Below are positions 53,446 through 61,401 of a DNA stretch of 64,000 bases, piece by piece. Position 1 is the first letter of the stretch, and each line of letters opens with the position of its first letter. The translations under genes were made by a program, and so were the position numbers. The notes below the pieces were generated by a model that made no database searches, was not told the origin of the DNA, and was given only the letters and a program-made list of their open reading frames with translations. The DNA is from Pelagibacterales bacterium SAG-MED22 (GTDB taxonomy: Bacteria > Pseudomonadota > Alphaproteobacteria > Pelagibacterales > Pelagibacteraceae): positions 1-64,000 of the forward strand of contig JACWDT010000002.1 in assembly GCA_014653985.1 (NCBI GenBank), in the 5' to 3' direction.

Positions 53446-54156
53446 CTAAACTTTAACAAGTATCTGAATTTTAGACCCGTCAAAATAACTTTCACTAAGC
53501 TCTATTGGTTTTTTGTTGAAGTCAACATTAATGGATGTTGTTTTTATTAAAGGTTTTCCAACATCAATATTTAAAAAATTTGATTTTATTTTGTCTGAAA
53601 TTTCTGCGTTTATTAACGTTTTAGATCTTATTATTTTTTTAACATTTAATAAATTAAATGTTTTAGTTACAGACTGTTTTTTAACAAAATGATTAATAAA
53701 TTTTGGAAATCTTTTATGTGGTATAGATCTAAATGTTATCACTGAAGGAGAGTTATTTATATAACCAATACTATTTATTCTAGTCACTTTTTCATTTTTT
53801 TTTAAATCTAACTCTTTTTTTTCAAATAAATTGCATTCTGCAATATCAAAACTCTTAATTTCAATTCGTGCTGATTTGTTTTCTTCAAGAATATTTTCAG
53901 TAAAACGAACATTTTTGCTTATTGAATAACTAATTTTTGATGATTTAACAAAAACACCCAAACCTCTTTTTGAATATATTAAATTATCATTTTTAAGTTC
54001 TTTAAAAGCTCTTCTTATCGTGTGTCTATTTACATTAAATTGTTTTGCATAGTCACCTTCGGAATCTAATTTTTTATTAATTTTGTACTTGTTTAAAACA
54101 ATTTCTCTTTTGATTGAATTGTATATTTCCTTCCAAAGCAAATCTTTTGTTGTCAT
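53446..54156 (-). CDS. phnF: GntR-family regulator, PhnF-type
   Basis: 236 residues: N-terminal GntR winged helix (about res 8-75, DSEGDYAKQFNVNRHTIRRAFKELKNDNLIYSKRGLGVFV) and a C-terminal UTRA (HutC/PhnF) ligand domain (about 90-236). It lies between divergent phnC-side and phnG-side operons and probably represses one or both until a phosphonate or degradation product is bound. A tandem TTGTCTAG TTGTATAG immediately before phnG is the obvious operator candidate. Family by domain pattern; name by context. Confidence 0.88.
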   Translation of the reverse strand: MTTKDLLWKEIYNSIKREIVLNKYKINKKLDSEGDYAKQFNVNRHTIRRAFKELKNDNLIYSKRGLGVFVKSSKISYSISKNVRFTENILEENKSARIEIKSFDIAECNLFEKKELDLKKNEKVTRINSIGYINNSPSVITFRSIPHKRFPKFINHFVKKQSVTKTFNLLNVKKIIRSKTLINAEISDKIKSNFLNIDVGKPLIKTTSINVDFNKKPIELSESYFDGSKIQILVKV

Positions 54157-54202
54157 AAAATTTTAATAAATAATTTATTGAAATTTTTTTTAATTTTGTT
54201 AC

Positions 54203-54218
54203 TTGTCTAGTTGTATAG
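54203..54218 (+). promoter_or_regulatory. Tandem octamer, candidate PhnF operator
   Basis: TTGTCTAG (54203-54210) is followed directly by TTGTATAG (54211-54218), differing at one base, four bases before the phnG start. Both contain GTMTAG, close to half-sites of HutC/GntR-type operators (GT-TA-AC type). It also includes a TATAGT that could act as a -10 box. Binding by PhnF is an inference. Confidence 0.45.
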
Positions 54219-54222
54219 TATT

Positions 54223-54666
54223 ATGCAAAATGAATCAAGAAAACAATGGTTAAGTTATTTAGCAACAGCAGATGAAAATTATCTCATTTCGCTTTGGGAT
54301 AATTTAAATATGAAAATAGAATATAATTGGTTAAGAGAACCTGAGATTGGCAGTATTATGGTTCAAGGAAAAGCAGGCGCCACAGGTGATAATTTTAATG
54401 TTGGAGAAGTAACTATAACGAGATGTTCATTAAATTTAGATAAAAAAATTCAAGGACATGGTTATGTTCAAGGTAGAAATAAATATAAATCTAAAATTGC
54501 AGCTTTGTGTGATGCATTGATGCAAACTGAAAAAAAAGAAATAATTAAAAGAAATATAATAGATAAATTAATTAAATATAAAAATAACAAAAGAAATGAA
54601 ATATTATCTAAAACAGAAGCTACTAAAGTTGATTTTTTTACCTTGGTAAGAGGTGAGGATAAATAA
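54223..54666 (+). CDS. phnG: C-P lyase subunit PhnG
   Basis: 147 residues from the ATG at 54223 (MQNESRKQWLSYLATA); an in-frame TTG at 54211 lies in the operator repeat and is rejected. PhnG traits: an N-terminal R-x2-W-hydrophobic start, LREPEIGSIMVQGKAGATGDNFNVGEVTITRCSL and GHGYVQGRNKYKSKIAALCDAL. PhnG is part of the PhnGHIJ core that with PhnI and PhnH moves ribose triphosphate onto the phosphonate. No Shine-Dalgarno is visible. First gene of the rightward C-P lyase operon. Confidence 0.93.
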   Translation: MQNESRKQWLSYLATADENYLISLWDNLNMKIEYNWLREPEIGSIMVQGKAGATGDNFNVGEVTITRCSLNLDKKIQGHGYVQGRNKYKSKIAALCDALMQTEKKEIIKRNIIDKLIKYKNNKRNEILSKTEATKVDFFTLVRGEDK

Positions 54667-54669
54667 TTT

Positions 54670-55224
54670 ATGGAAGTTGTTTCAAAAAAAAATAATTCTC
54701 AAACAAGTGCTGATTATTTTAGAAGTATTTTGTTTGCAACTTCATATCCTGGTTCGATCGAAATATTAGACAATATAAATTCGCCTTCGAACATGTTTTC
54801 AGCCAGTTGCTCTATTATTAAAACTTTTTGTGACAGTTATTCAAATATTTTTTTAGGTCGTAATATTAATAATCCAGAAATTATTGAATGGATTAAATTT
54901 AATACAGGTGCAAACATTACAGATAAAAAAAATGCAAATTTTGCAATTGGTACTTGGGATGATCTTTTACCACTAGGTGAATTTAAAAAGGGGGACGAGC
55001 AAAATCCTGATCAATCGTGTACTATTATTTGTCAGTCTCAATTTGAAAAACCAAATGCCATAATTACTGGTCCTGGTATTAAAAGTTCTAAAAGTATATT
55101 TTTACCTGATAGAGAGATTATAAAAAAAAATAACCAGCAATTTCCATTAGGACTTGATTTCTATTTTGTTGATAATGAAAAATTCTATTCAATACCAAGA
55201 TCATTAAAAATAGGAGTGCTATAA
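54670..55224 (+). CDS. phnH: C-P lyase subunit PhnH
   Basis: 184 residues. Family features: FRSILFATSYPGSIEIL near the N-terminus, an FCDSYSNIFL helix, GTWDDLLPLGEFKKGDEQNPDQSCTIICQ, and GPGIKSSKSIFLP with FPLGLDFYFVDNEKFYSIPRS. It is a structural and catalytic-support subunit of the PhnGHIJ core complex. Follows phnG by three bases, one base before phnI. Confidence 0.93.
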   Translation: MEVVSKKNNSQTSADYFRSILFATSYPGSIEILDNINSPSNMFSASCSIIKTFCDSYSNIFLGRNINNPEIIEWIKFNTGANITDKKNANFAIGTWDDLLPLGEFKKGDEQNPDQSCTIICQSQFEKPNAIITGPGIKSSKSIFLPDREIIKKNNQQFPLGLDFYFVDNEKFYSIPRSLKIGVL

Positions 55225-55225
55225 A

Positions 55226-56305
55226 ATGTATGTATCAGTAAAAGGGGGAGAAAAGGCAATCAATAATGCACATTCATGGTTATCTGAAATAAGAAGAGGT
55301 GATGTAAATATAGCAGAGTTAAATATTAAGCAAATTAGTGAACAACTAACTTTAAGTGTAGACAGAGTTATGTCTGAAGGATCTTTGTATGATAAAGACT
55401 TGTCCGCTCTTGCAATCAAACAGTCTAGAGGTGATTTGATTGAAGCAATTTTTTTAATGAGAGCCTATAGAACTACATTACCTAGAATTGGTTCTAGTAA
55501 ACCTATCGAAACTAGCAAAATGTTATGTCTAAGAAGAATATCTGCAACATTTAAAGATATACCAGGTAAACAAAAGTTAGGTCCAACATTTGATTACACT
55601 CACCGTTTACTTGACTTTAAACTTCTTGCTGATGGTGAGTATGAAAAAGCTAAGATCGAAAAATATGATGATAAAGAAATCCCCCATGTTTTAAGCTTTT
55701 TAAATAAAGAAGGATTAATTCAGAAAGAAATACCTAGTGGCAAAACATCTAAGGATATTACAAGAAACCCAATTAATTTTCCTTTAACAAGATCTGAACG
55801 ACTGCAATCTCTTTCAAGAGGAGATGAAGGTTTTCTTCTTGGTTTAGCTTACTCAACACAGAGAGGGTATGCTAGAAACCATGCATTTGTTGGTGAATTA
55901 AGAACTGGTTACGTTGAAGTTCAATTTGAAATTCCAGAATTAGGTATAGAAATAAATATTGCTGATGTCATGTTTACTGAGTGTGAGTCAGTAAACCAAT
56001 TTAAAGGTAGTAAAAAAATACCTGCTCAATTTACTCGTGGATATGGTTTAGTTTTTGGTCAATTAGAGAGAAAAGCAATTTCAATGGCTTTGGTTGATAG
56101 ATCAATGAGATGGAAAGAATTTGGTGAGGAGTACTTGGGTGTTGCTGCTCAAGATGAAGAATTTGTTATATCACATTGTGATAATATTCAAGCTACTGGT
56201 TTTTTAGAACATATCAAATTACCTCATTATGTAGATTTTCAGGCGGAATTGGATTTAGTAAGAAAAATTAGAGAAGAATATAATAAAAATGAACAACGTA
56301 CTTAA
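55226..56305 (+). CDS. phnI: C-P lyase subunit PhnI (nucleosidase)
   Basis: 359 residues, matching PhnI. Start MYVSVKGGEKAINNAHSWL is diagnostic. Others are SEGSLYDKDLSALAIKQSRGDLIEAIFLMRAYRTTLPR, RRISATFKDIPGKQKLGPTFDYTHRLLDF, DITRNPINFPLTRSERLQSLSRGDEGFLLGLAYSTQRGYARNHAFVGELR and the C-terminal FLEHIKLPHYVDFQ. With PhnG and PhnH it replaces adenine of ATP by the phosphonate. Overlaps phnJ by 17 bases. Confidence 0.96.
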   Translation: MYVSVKGGEKAINNAHSWLSEIRRGDVNIAELNIKQISEQLTLSVDRVMSEGSLYDKDLSALAIKQSRGDLIEAIFLMRAYRTTLPRIGSSKPIETSKMLCLRRISATFKDIPGKQKLGPTFDYTHRLLDFKLLADGEYEKAKIEKYDDKEIPHVLSFLNKEGLIQKEIPSGKTSKDITRNPINFPLTRSERLQSLSRGDEGFLLGLAYSTQRGYARNHAFVGELRTGYVEVQFEIPELGIEINIADVMFTECESVNQFKGSKKIPAQFTRGYGLVFGQLERKAISMALVDRSMRWKEFGEEYLGVAAQDEEFVISHCDNIQATGFLEHIKLPHYVDFQAELDLVRKIREEYNKNEQRT

Positions 56306-57170
56306 ATTTAAAAATAAAAAAGCTAATGTTGTAGCTCAAGATGAAATTTATAATTTTGCTTATTTAGACGAAAATACAAAAAGAATGATAAGAAGAGCTT
56401 TAATCAAAGCTCTTTGTATACCAGGTTATCAGGTCCCATTTTCATCCAGAGAAATGCCAATGCCTTACGGATGGGGTACAGGCGGTGTGCAAGTAACTTC
56501 ATCTTGTTTAACAACAGACGATGTCCTTAAAGTTATTGATCAGGGAGCAGATGATACTACTAATGCAGTTTCAATAAGAAATTTTTTTAAAAAAACAGCA
56601 AATATTGAGACTACTGAAACAACTGGAGATGCTTCAATAATACAAACAAGACATAGAATACCAGAGAATCAATTAAATGAAAAACAGATACTTGTTTATC
56701 AAGTTCCAATTCCGGAGCCACTTGCTTTTCTAGAACCTAGATATCAAGAGACAAAAAAAATGCACGCTTTATCAGAATACGGAATTATGCATGTTAAGCT
56801 TTATGAGGATATCACTAAAAATGGACATATAGAAACCGCATATGCGTATCCAGTGAAAACAAATGATAGATACATAATGGATCCATCGCCTATACCAAAA
56901 TTTGATAATCCAAAGATGAATAACAATCCTGCTATACAATTGTTTGGTGCCGGTAGAGAACAAAGAATTTATGCAATACCACCATATACTGAAGTAACGA
57001 GTCTTGATTTTGAAGATTATCCATTTGATCCTTCAAAAGCACCACATAAATGTTCTATTTGTGGATCAAATGATAGTTTTTTAGATGAAATAATTACTGA
57101 CGATGATGGTAATAGATCGTTCATATGTTCAGATACAAATTACTGCAATCAAAGAATGAAAGATAAGTAA
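56289..57170 (+). CDS. phnJ: C-P lyase catalytic subunit PhnJ (radical SAM)
   Basis: 293 residues. PhnJ breaks the carbon-phosphorus bond by radical SAM chemistry. The four [4Fe-4S]-cluster region cysteines are seen at the C-terminus as HKCSICGSND and SFICSDTNYC (C-x2-C ... C-x5-C). Also diagnostic are FAYLDENTKRMIRRALIKAL, PGYQVPFSSREMPMPYGWGTGGVQVT and VPIPEPLAFLEP. This gene is the best single marker of phosphonate use and methane release from methylphosphonate. Overlaps phnI and ends one base before phnK. Confidence 0.97.
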   Translation: MNNVLKFKNKKANVVAQDEIYNFAYLDENTKRMIRRALIKALCIPGYQVPFSSREMPMPYGWGTGGVQVTSSCLTTDDVLKVIDQGADDTTNAVSIRNFFKKTANIETTETTGDASIIQTRHRIPENQLNEKQILVYQVPIPEPLAFLEPRYQETKKMHALSEYGIMHVKLYEDITKNGHIETAYAYPVKTNDRYIMDPSPIPKFDNPKMNNNPAIQLFGAGREQRIYAIPPYTEVTSLDFEDYPFDPSKAPHKCSICGSNDSFLDEIITDDDGNRSFICSDTNYCNQRMKDK

Positions 57171-57938
57171 ATGGAACCAATTTTATCTGTTCAAAATTTA
57201 AATAAATATTATGGCGATCAAGTTGGATGTAAAAATATGAATATGAAATTGTATCCAGGTGAAGTCGTAGGAGTAGTAGGAGAGTCTGGCTCAGGAAAAA
57301 CAACTTTTATAAATTCAATATCGGGAAATCTGAACCCTGATCGTGGAAAAATCCTAATTAATAAAGATAATGAAATTATTAATTTCTTAGAAATATCAGA
57401 GTCATTGAAAAGATTATTGATAAGAACTGAATTAGCTTTTGTTCACCAAAATCCTAGAGATGGATTAAGATTGGACGTAAGTGCTGGCGGAAATATTAGT
57501 GAAAGATTAATGTCTATTGGACAAAGAAATTATGGAAACATTAGGCAAACTATTTTTAAATGGTTAGATAAAGTGGAGATCGATAAAAGTAGGGTAGATG
57601 ATTTTCCAAGAACATTTTCTGGTGGAATGTTACAGAGATTACAAATAGCAAAAAACTTGGTTACGAGTCCTAAAATAATTTTCATGGATGAACCAACAGG
57701 AGGACTTGATGTTTCTGTTCAAGCAAAAATTTTAGATTTGTTAAGAAAATTAGTTAGAGAATTACATTTATCAGTTGTCATTGTTTCTCACGATCTTGCA
57801 GTTATTAGATTGTTAGCTGATAAAATTATTGTTATGAAAAATGGTGAGGCTGTTGAGTCTGGACTTTGCGATCAGGTATTAGATGATCCACAACATTCTT
57901 ATACTCAGTTATTAGTCAGCTCAGTACTTCAGGTTTAA
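57171..57938 (+). CDS. phnK: C-P lyase ATPase subunit PhnK
   Basis: 255-residue ABC-type ATPase that docks on the PhnGHIJ core; it is not a transporter part. Walker A GESGSGKTT, Q-loop VHQNPRDGLRLDVSAGGNISERLM (a PhnK hallmark), signature FSGGMLQRLQIAKNL, Walker B IIFMDEPTGGLD and H-loop VSHDLAVIRLLAD are intact. It is one base after the phnJ stop and followed by phnL. Confidence 0.96.
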   Translation: MEPILSVQNLNKYYGDQVGCKNMNMKLYPGEVVGVVGESGSGKTTFINSISGNLNPDRGKILINKDNEIINFLEISESLKRLLIRTELAFVHQNPRDGLRLDVSAGGNISERLMSIGQRNYGNIRQTIFKWLDKVEIDKSRVDDFPRTFSGGMLQRLQIAKNLVTSPKIIFMDEPTGGLDVSVQAKILDLLRKLVRELHLSVVIVSHDLAVIRLLADKIIVMKNGEAVESGLCDQVLDDPQHSYTQLLVSSVLQV

Positions 57939-57939
57939 A

Positions 57940-58617
57940 ATGATTGAACTTAATAATATTACAAAAAAATTTACACTTCATAATCAAGGAAGAACAAACA
58001 TATCAGTTTTTAAAAATTTGAATTTGAAAATTAATCCTGGAGAAATTGTAGCTTTGACAGGACCATCTGGTGTTGGAAAATCTAGTATTTTAAAAATGAT
58101 TTATGGAAATTATGTTTTTCAATCAGGAGAAATTAAAATTAATAATTACAAAATAGATCATAAATATCCTAGAAATATTATTGAACTTAGAAAAAATACA
58201 ATAGGATATGTTAGTCAATTTCTAAGAGTGATACCTCGTGTTCCTACAATTGAAATTGTTATGGAGCCATTATTAGAAATAAATTTTGATCAAAAGGAAG
58301 TTCGTGAAAGAGCTGAAAAAATTTTACTAGATCTTAATATCGATAAGAATTTATGGAATTTATCGCCACTTACTTTTTCAGGAGGTGAGCAACAGAGAGT
58401 AAATGTTGCTAGGGGATTGATTAGAAATTATCCATGCTTGTTACTAGATGAACCAACCGCTAGCTTGGACAATGTTAACAAAGATATTGTTTTGAATTTG
58501 ATTAATGAAAAAAAAGATAAAGGATCTTCAATAATTGGTATTTTTCATGATGAATCTTCACGTAAATATTTAAATGCTAGAGAAATAGATATTACAAAAA
58601 TATCACATGCAAACTAA
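57940..58617 (+). CDS. phnL: C-P lyase ATPase subunit PhnL
   Basis: 225-residue ABC-type ATPase with Walker A GPSGVGKSS, signature FSGGEQQRVNVARGL, Walker B LLLDEPTASLD and H-loop IFHDESSR. The Q-loop GYVSQFLRVIPRVPTIEIV, with RVIPRV, is typical of PhnL. It binds PhnK in the C-P lyase machine. Overlaps phnN by 11 bases. Confidence 0.95.
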   Translation: MIELNNITKKFTLHNQGRTNISVFKNLNLKINPGEIVALTGPSGVGKSSILKMIYGNYVFQSGEIKINNYKIDHKYPRNIIELRKNTIGYVSQFLRVIPRVPTIEIVMEPLLEINFDQKEVRERAEKILLDLNIDKNLWNLSPLTFSGGEQQRVNVARGLIRNYPCLLLDEPTASLDNVNKDIVLNLINEKKDKGSSIIGIFHDESSRKYLNAREIDITKISHAN

Positions 58618-59143
58618 CGGTCAGCTTTTTGTAGTCGTTGGACCATCTGGCTCAGGAAAAGATACATTATTAAAAAAAGTAATAAATAAAATTCCTAATT
58701 CCATTTTGGTTAAAAGGTACATTACCAGGAAAAAAGATATTAAAAATGAAAATCATTACAGTATATCAATTAAAAATTTTGAAGATAAAATTTCAAAAAA
58801 ATTTTTCTTCATCTACTGGAAAGCTCATGGTTTTTCATACGGTATTCCGTTCAAAGAAATAAAGAAAATAAAGCAAGGTAAAAAAGTAATTTTTAATGGT
58901 TCTAGAAAAATACTTTTTAAAATAAAAAAAAAGGTTAATAACGTAAAAATAATAAACATTACTGCCTCATCAACAATTATAAAAAGGAGACTCGTAAATC
59001 GAGCAAGAGAAGACAAAAAATCAATTATTAAAAGGATAAAAAGAAAAATTAATTTACTTCCAAAAAATACAATTACAATAATCAATAATAAATCAATATC
59101 TATAGGTACAAATAAATTAAAAAAAATAATTTTAGCTGAGTGA
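58607..59143 (+). CDS. phnN: Ribose 1,5-bisphosphokinase PhnN
   Basis: 178 residues of the guanylate-kinase fold. P-loop VVGPSGSGKDTLL near residues 10-22, KRYITRKKD in place of the GMP kinase lid motif, WKAHGFSYGIPF, and a C-terminal helix region rich in Lys. PhnN phosphorylates ribose 1,5-bisphosphate, the end product of C-P lyase, to PRPP. Its end overlaps the convergent DUF1045 gene by 12 bases. Confidence 0.92.
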   Translation: MQTNGQLFVVVGPSGSGKDTLLKKVINKIPNSILVKRYITRKKDIKNENHYSISIKNFEDKISKKFFFIYWKAHGFSYGIPFKEIKKIKQGKKVIFNGSRKILFKIKKKVNNVKIINITASSTIIKRRLVNRAREDKKSIIKRIKRKINLLPKNTITIINNKSISIGTNKLKKIILAE

Positions 59144-59845
59144 AAAATTTTCTAAATTCTCAAACATTCCTTTTTGGTTTTCACCAAATATATATATTTT
59201 ATCAAAATCATTTGTTTCATTTAAGATAATTTCTTTGTTTTTTTCGATTTTTTTTAATTCAAAGTACAATTTGTTTCCTGATACCTCAGATGCAAGGGTC
59301 ATGTGAAAATTAAATTCTGACATTAAATAGGGATATCCCCATTTATATAAAATACTTAATTGTAATTTACTTAGTTTAGAGGGATTTCTTCTATCAATTT
59401 CTTTTTTTGTAAGAGGTGACCTAAATTTAAATAACTCTCTAACAAGTCTATTTGATAACTTATTAATGTTATTATTCTTTTTAGATTGTACAAAAGCATA
59501 AAAATTATCAATTTTTTTTAATTTAAATTTATAAAAATTAAATTTTTTATATTTTTTAGCTACAACCTCAATTTTTTTAAATAATTTTTTTCTATTATAA
59601 TTATTTTTTAGTTTAAAAGGAGGTATAAGTGTCCCATGAAATCCATATTTTTTTGCCATTAAAATATTATTATCTATGCTTTTTAAGTTTTTTATTCCAA
59701 ATCTGTTTAGATAATTAATTCTTTGCTTATTATTTATAAATTTTGCGACAAGGGGATCCCAACCAAACCAATATTTGCCAAATTCTTCTAGATCGCTTCC
59801 TTTTGGAGGGGCGTAATAAATTGCAAATCTAGAATATTTTTTCAT
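59132..59845 (-). CDS. DUF1045 protein, 2H-phosphoesterase-like, C-P lyase associated
   Basis: 237 residues of the DUF1045 family, often found in phn operons. It begins MKKYSRFAIYYAPPKGSDLEEFGKYWFGWDP. Two HxT motifs, KYGFHGTLIPPF (about res 68-79) and FNFHMTLASE (about 176-185), mark it as a 2H phosphoesterase relative (2'-5' RNA ligase/CPDase fold). No PhnP, the cyclic phosphodiesterase that opens the 1,2-cyclic ribose phosphate made by PhnJ, is in the window, so this protein may do that job. The fold and family are fairly sure; the function is inference. Confidence 0.82.
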   Translation of the reverse strand: MKKYSRFAIYYAPPKGSDLEEFGKYWFGWDPLVAKFINNKQRINYLNRFGIKNLKSIDNNILMAKKYGFHGTLIPPFKLKNNYNRKKLFKKIEVVAKKYKKFNFYKFKLKKIDNFYAFVQSKKNNNINKLSNRLVRELFKFRSPLTKKEIDRRNPSKLSKLQLSILYKWGYPYLMSEFNFHMTLASEVSGNKLYFELKKIEKNKEIILNETNDFDKIYIFGENQKGMFENLENFSLS

Positions 59846-59920
59846 AATTCAACTTATAATACTTATATAAATTTTCTCTAATTTAAAATATTTGTAACAA
59901 TTCATCTGTAATAAAAGTTG

Positions 59921-61057
59921 ATGCATGAATATATTTTAAATAATGCCATGATAATTAAAAAGGATGAGATTATTCATGGTCATATAAGGATAAAAGATAA
60001 CAAGATTATCGATATAAGTAGTGGATTAACTAATAACAAAACTTCAATAGACTGCGAAAAAGATTACATCTCTCCAGGATTGGTTGAATTACATACTGAC
60101 AATCTTGAAAGACACATGACACCAAGACCTAAAGTTTCATTTCCAGTAGAAAATGCAATTTTATCTCATGATAGAGAATTAGCATCTGTTGGAATAACTA
60201 CAGTTTTTGACGCATTGAGAGTTGGCTCTATTGAAAAAACAGGAAAATATAAAAAATATGCAAAAAACTGTTCAGATATAATTTCAAATTTTAAAAAGGA
60301 TAATATTCTCAAGATTGATCATAAAATACATTTAAGAGCCGAAACATGTTCAGAGAATTTGATTGATGAATTAGATGAATACAATGAAACTCACGATGTA
60401 AAACTGATTAGTATTATGGATCATACACCAGGTCAGCGGCAATTTAGAGTTATAGATAAGTATAAAGAATACCTATCAATTAAACATGGTATGACAGAAA
60501 ATGAAATGGAAATTCATTTTGATCACTTAAAAAATCTCCAAAAAAAAAATAGCAAGAAACACATAGATAGAATTCTAGAATTTAAATCCTCATATGATTG
60601 TATTTTAGCTAGTCATGACGATACTACAAAAAATGACGTACATAACTCAAATAAATATGGTGTAAAATTAGCTGAATTTCCAACAACATTAGAAGCAGCC
60701 AAGACTTCAAAGGAATATGATATTAAAATTATGATGGGTTCTCCTAATTTAATGAGAGGTGGCTCACACTCTGGTAATATATCAGCAAAAGAGCTTTTAG
60801 AAAATGATTGTCTAGATATTTTAAGCTCAGATTATATTCCATCCTCATTAATTATTTCTGTTATTAAATGGGGTTTAGAAATTGATAATCTTCCGAAAGC
60901 ATTTGCAGCAGCTAGTCACGCTCCATCTTTAGCTACAAATTTAAATGATAGAGGTTTAATTGACAATAACAAAAGAGCAGATTTAGTAAGGTTTAAAATT
61001 TACCAAAATTTACCTGTTGTAAAAAATGTTTGGTCAAATGGATACCAAGTAAGCTAA
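59921..61057 (+). CDS. phnM: Alpha-D-ribose 1-methylphosphonate 5-triphosphate diphosphatase PhnM
   Basis: 378 residues from the ATG at 59921; an in-frame TTG directly before it is ignored. Amidohydrolase fold with DYISPGLVELHTDNLERHMTPRP, HDRELASVGITTVFDALRVG, LRAETCSENL, SIMDHTPGQRQFR, ILASHDDTTKNDV and DILSSDYIPSSLI. It removes pyrophosphate from the ribose triphosphate phosphonate before PhnJ acts. TGTAAC and TGTAAT occur upstream but 14 bases apart. It is separated from phnN by the opposite-strand DUF1045 gene and so has its own promoter. Confidence 0.96.
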   Translation: MHEYILNNAMIIKKDEIIHGHIRIKDNKIIDISSGLTNNKTSIDCEKDYISPGLVELHTDNLERHMTPRPKVSFPVENAILSHDRELASVGITTVFDALRVGSIEKTGKYKKYAKNCSDIISNFKKDNILKIDHKIHLRAETCSENLIDELDEYNETHDVKLISIMDHTPGQRQFRVIDKYKEYLSIKHGMTENEMEIHFDHLKNLQKKNSKKHIDRILEFKSSYDCILASHDDTTKNDVHNSNKYGVKLAEFPTTLEAAKTSKEYDIKIMMGSPNLMRGGSHSGNISAKELLENDCLDILSSDYIPSSLIISVIKWGLEIDNLPKAFAAASHAPSLATNLNDRGLIDNNKRADLVRFKIYQNLPVVKNVWSNGYQVS

Positions 61058-61293
61058 AATATTCCTGTTGTATAAGAGTATTTAATTATACCTGCTATCA
61101 TTATCGGTATTTGTAAAGAAAAATTTGTTAATAATGGTTTATCCTTTGTAATAGTGCCAACAATTGTCCAACCAATTATACCTAAGCTGTGTGGTATCAT
61201 GCTGTAAGGATAGTAATCCAAATAAAAAGTTAATATACCTAAAAGTGTTAATACTGTACTTGTCCATTTTAATACTCTGATATTTGTAGTCAT
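61054..61293 (-). CDS. Small membrane protein of unknown function
   Basis: 79 residues with two or three hydrophobic helices (VLKWTSTVLTLLGILTFYL, MIPHSLGIIGWTIVG and LQIPIMIAGIIKYSY). The start at 61293 has a strong Shine-Dalgarno (AAGGAGA), which favours a real gene. Its stop overlaps that of phnM head-on. No family is recognised; an integral membrane role near phosphonate metabolism is only a guess. Confidence 0.6.
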   Translation of the reverse strand: MTTNIRVLKWTSTVLTLLGILTFYLDYYPYSMIPHSLGIIGWTIVGTITKDKPLLTNFSLQIPIMIAGIIKYSYTTGIF

Positions 61294-61401
61294 TTTTCTC
61301 CTTAATATTTTTTAAGTCTATTATCGTTTTAATAAACAGTAATATCATATTAAAGATTTGTTAAAATTAATTTTAATTAATTCTTTGAATAAACTAACAA
61401 A

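Noticed and set aside
59893-59912. TGTAAC and TGTAAT before phnM as a Pho box
   Set aside because: The two motifs are 14 bases apart, off the 11-bp period of the convincing sites; kept only as a remark.
61139-61348. 69-codon minus-strand frame overlapping the small membrane protein gene
   Set aside because: It overlaps a frame that has a strong Shine-Dalgarno and clear membrane helices; this one has neither a good start nor a coherent protein.
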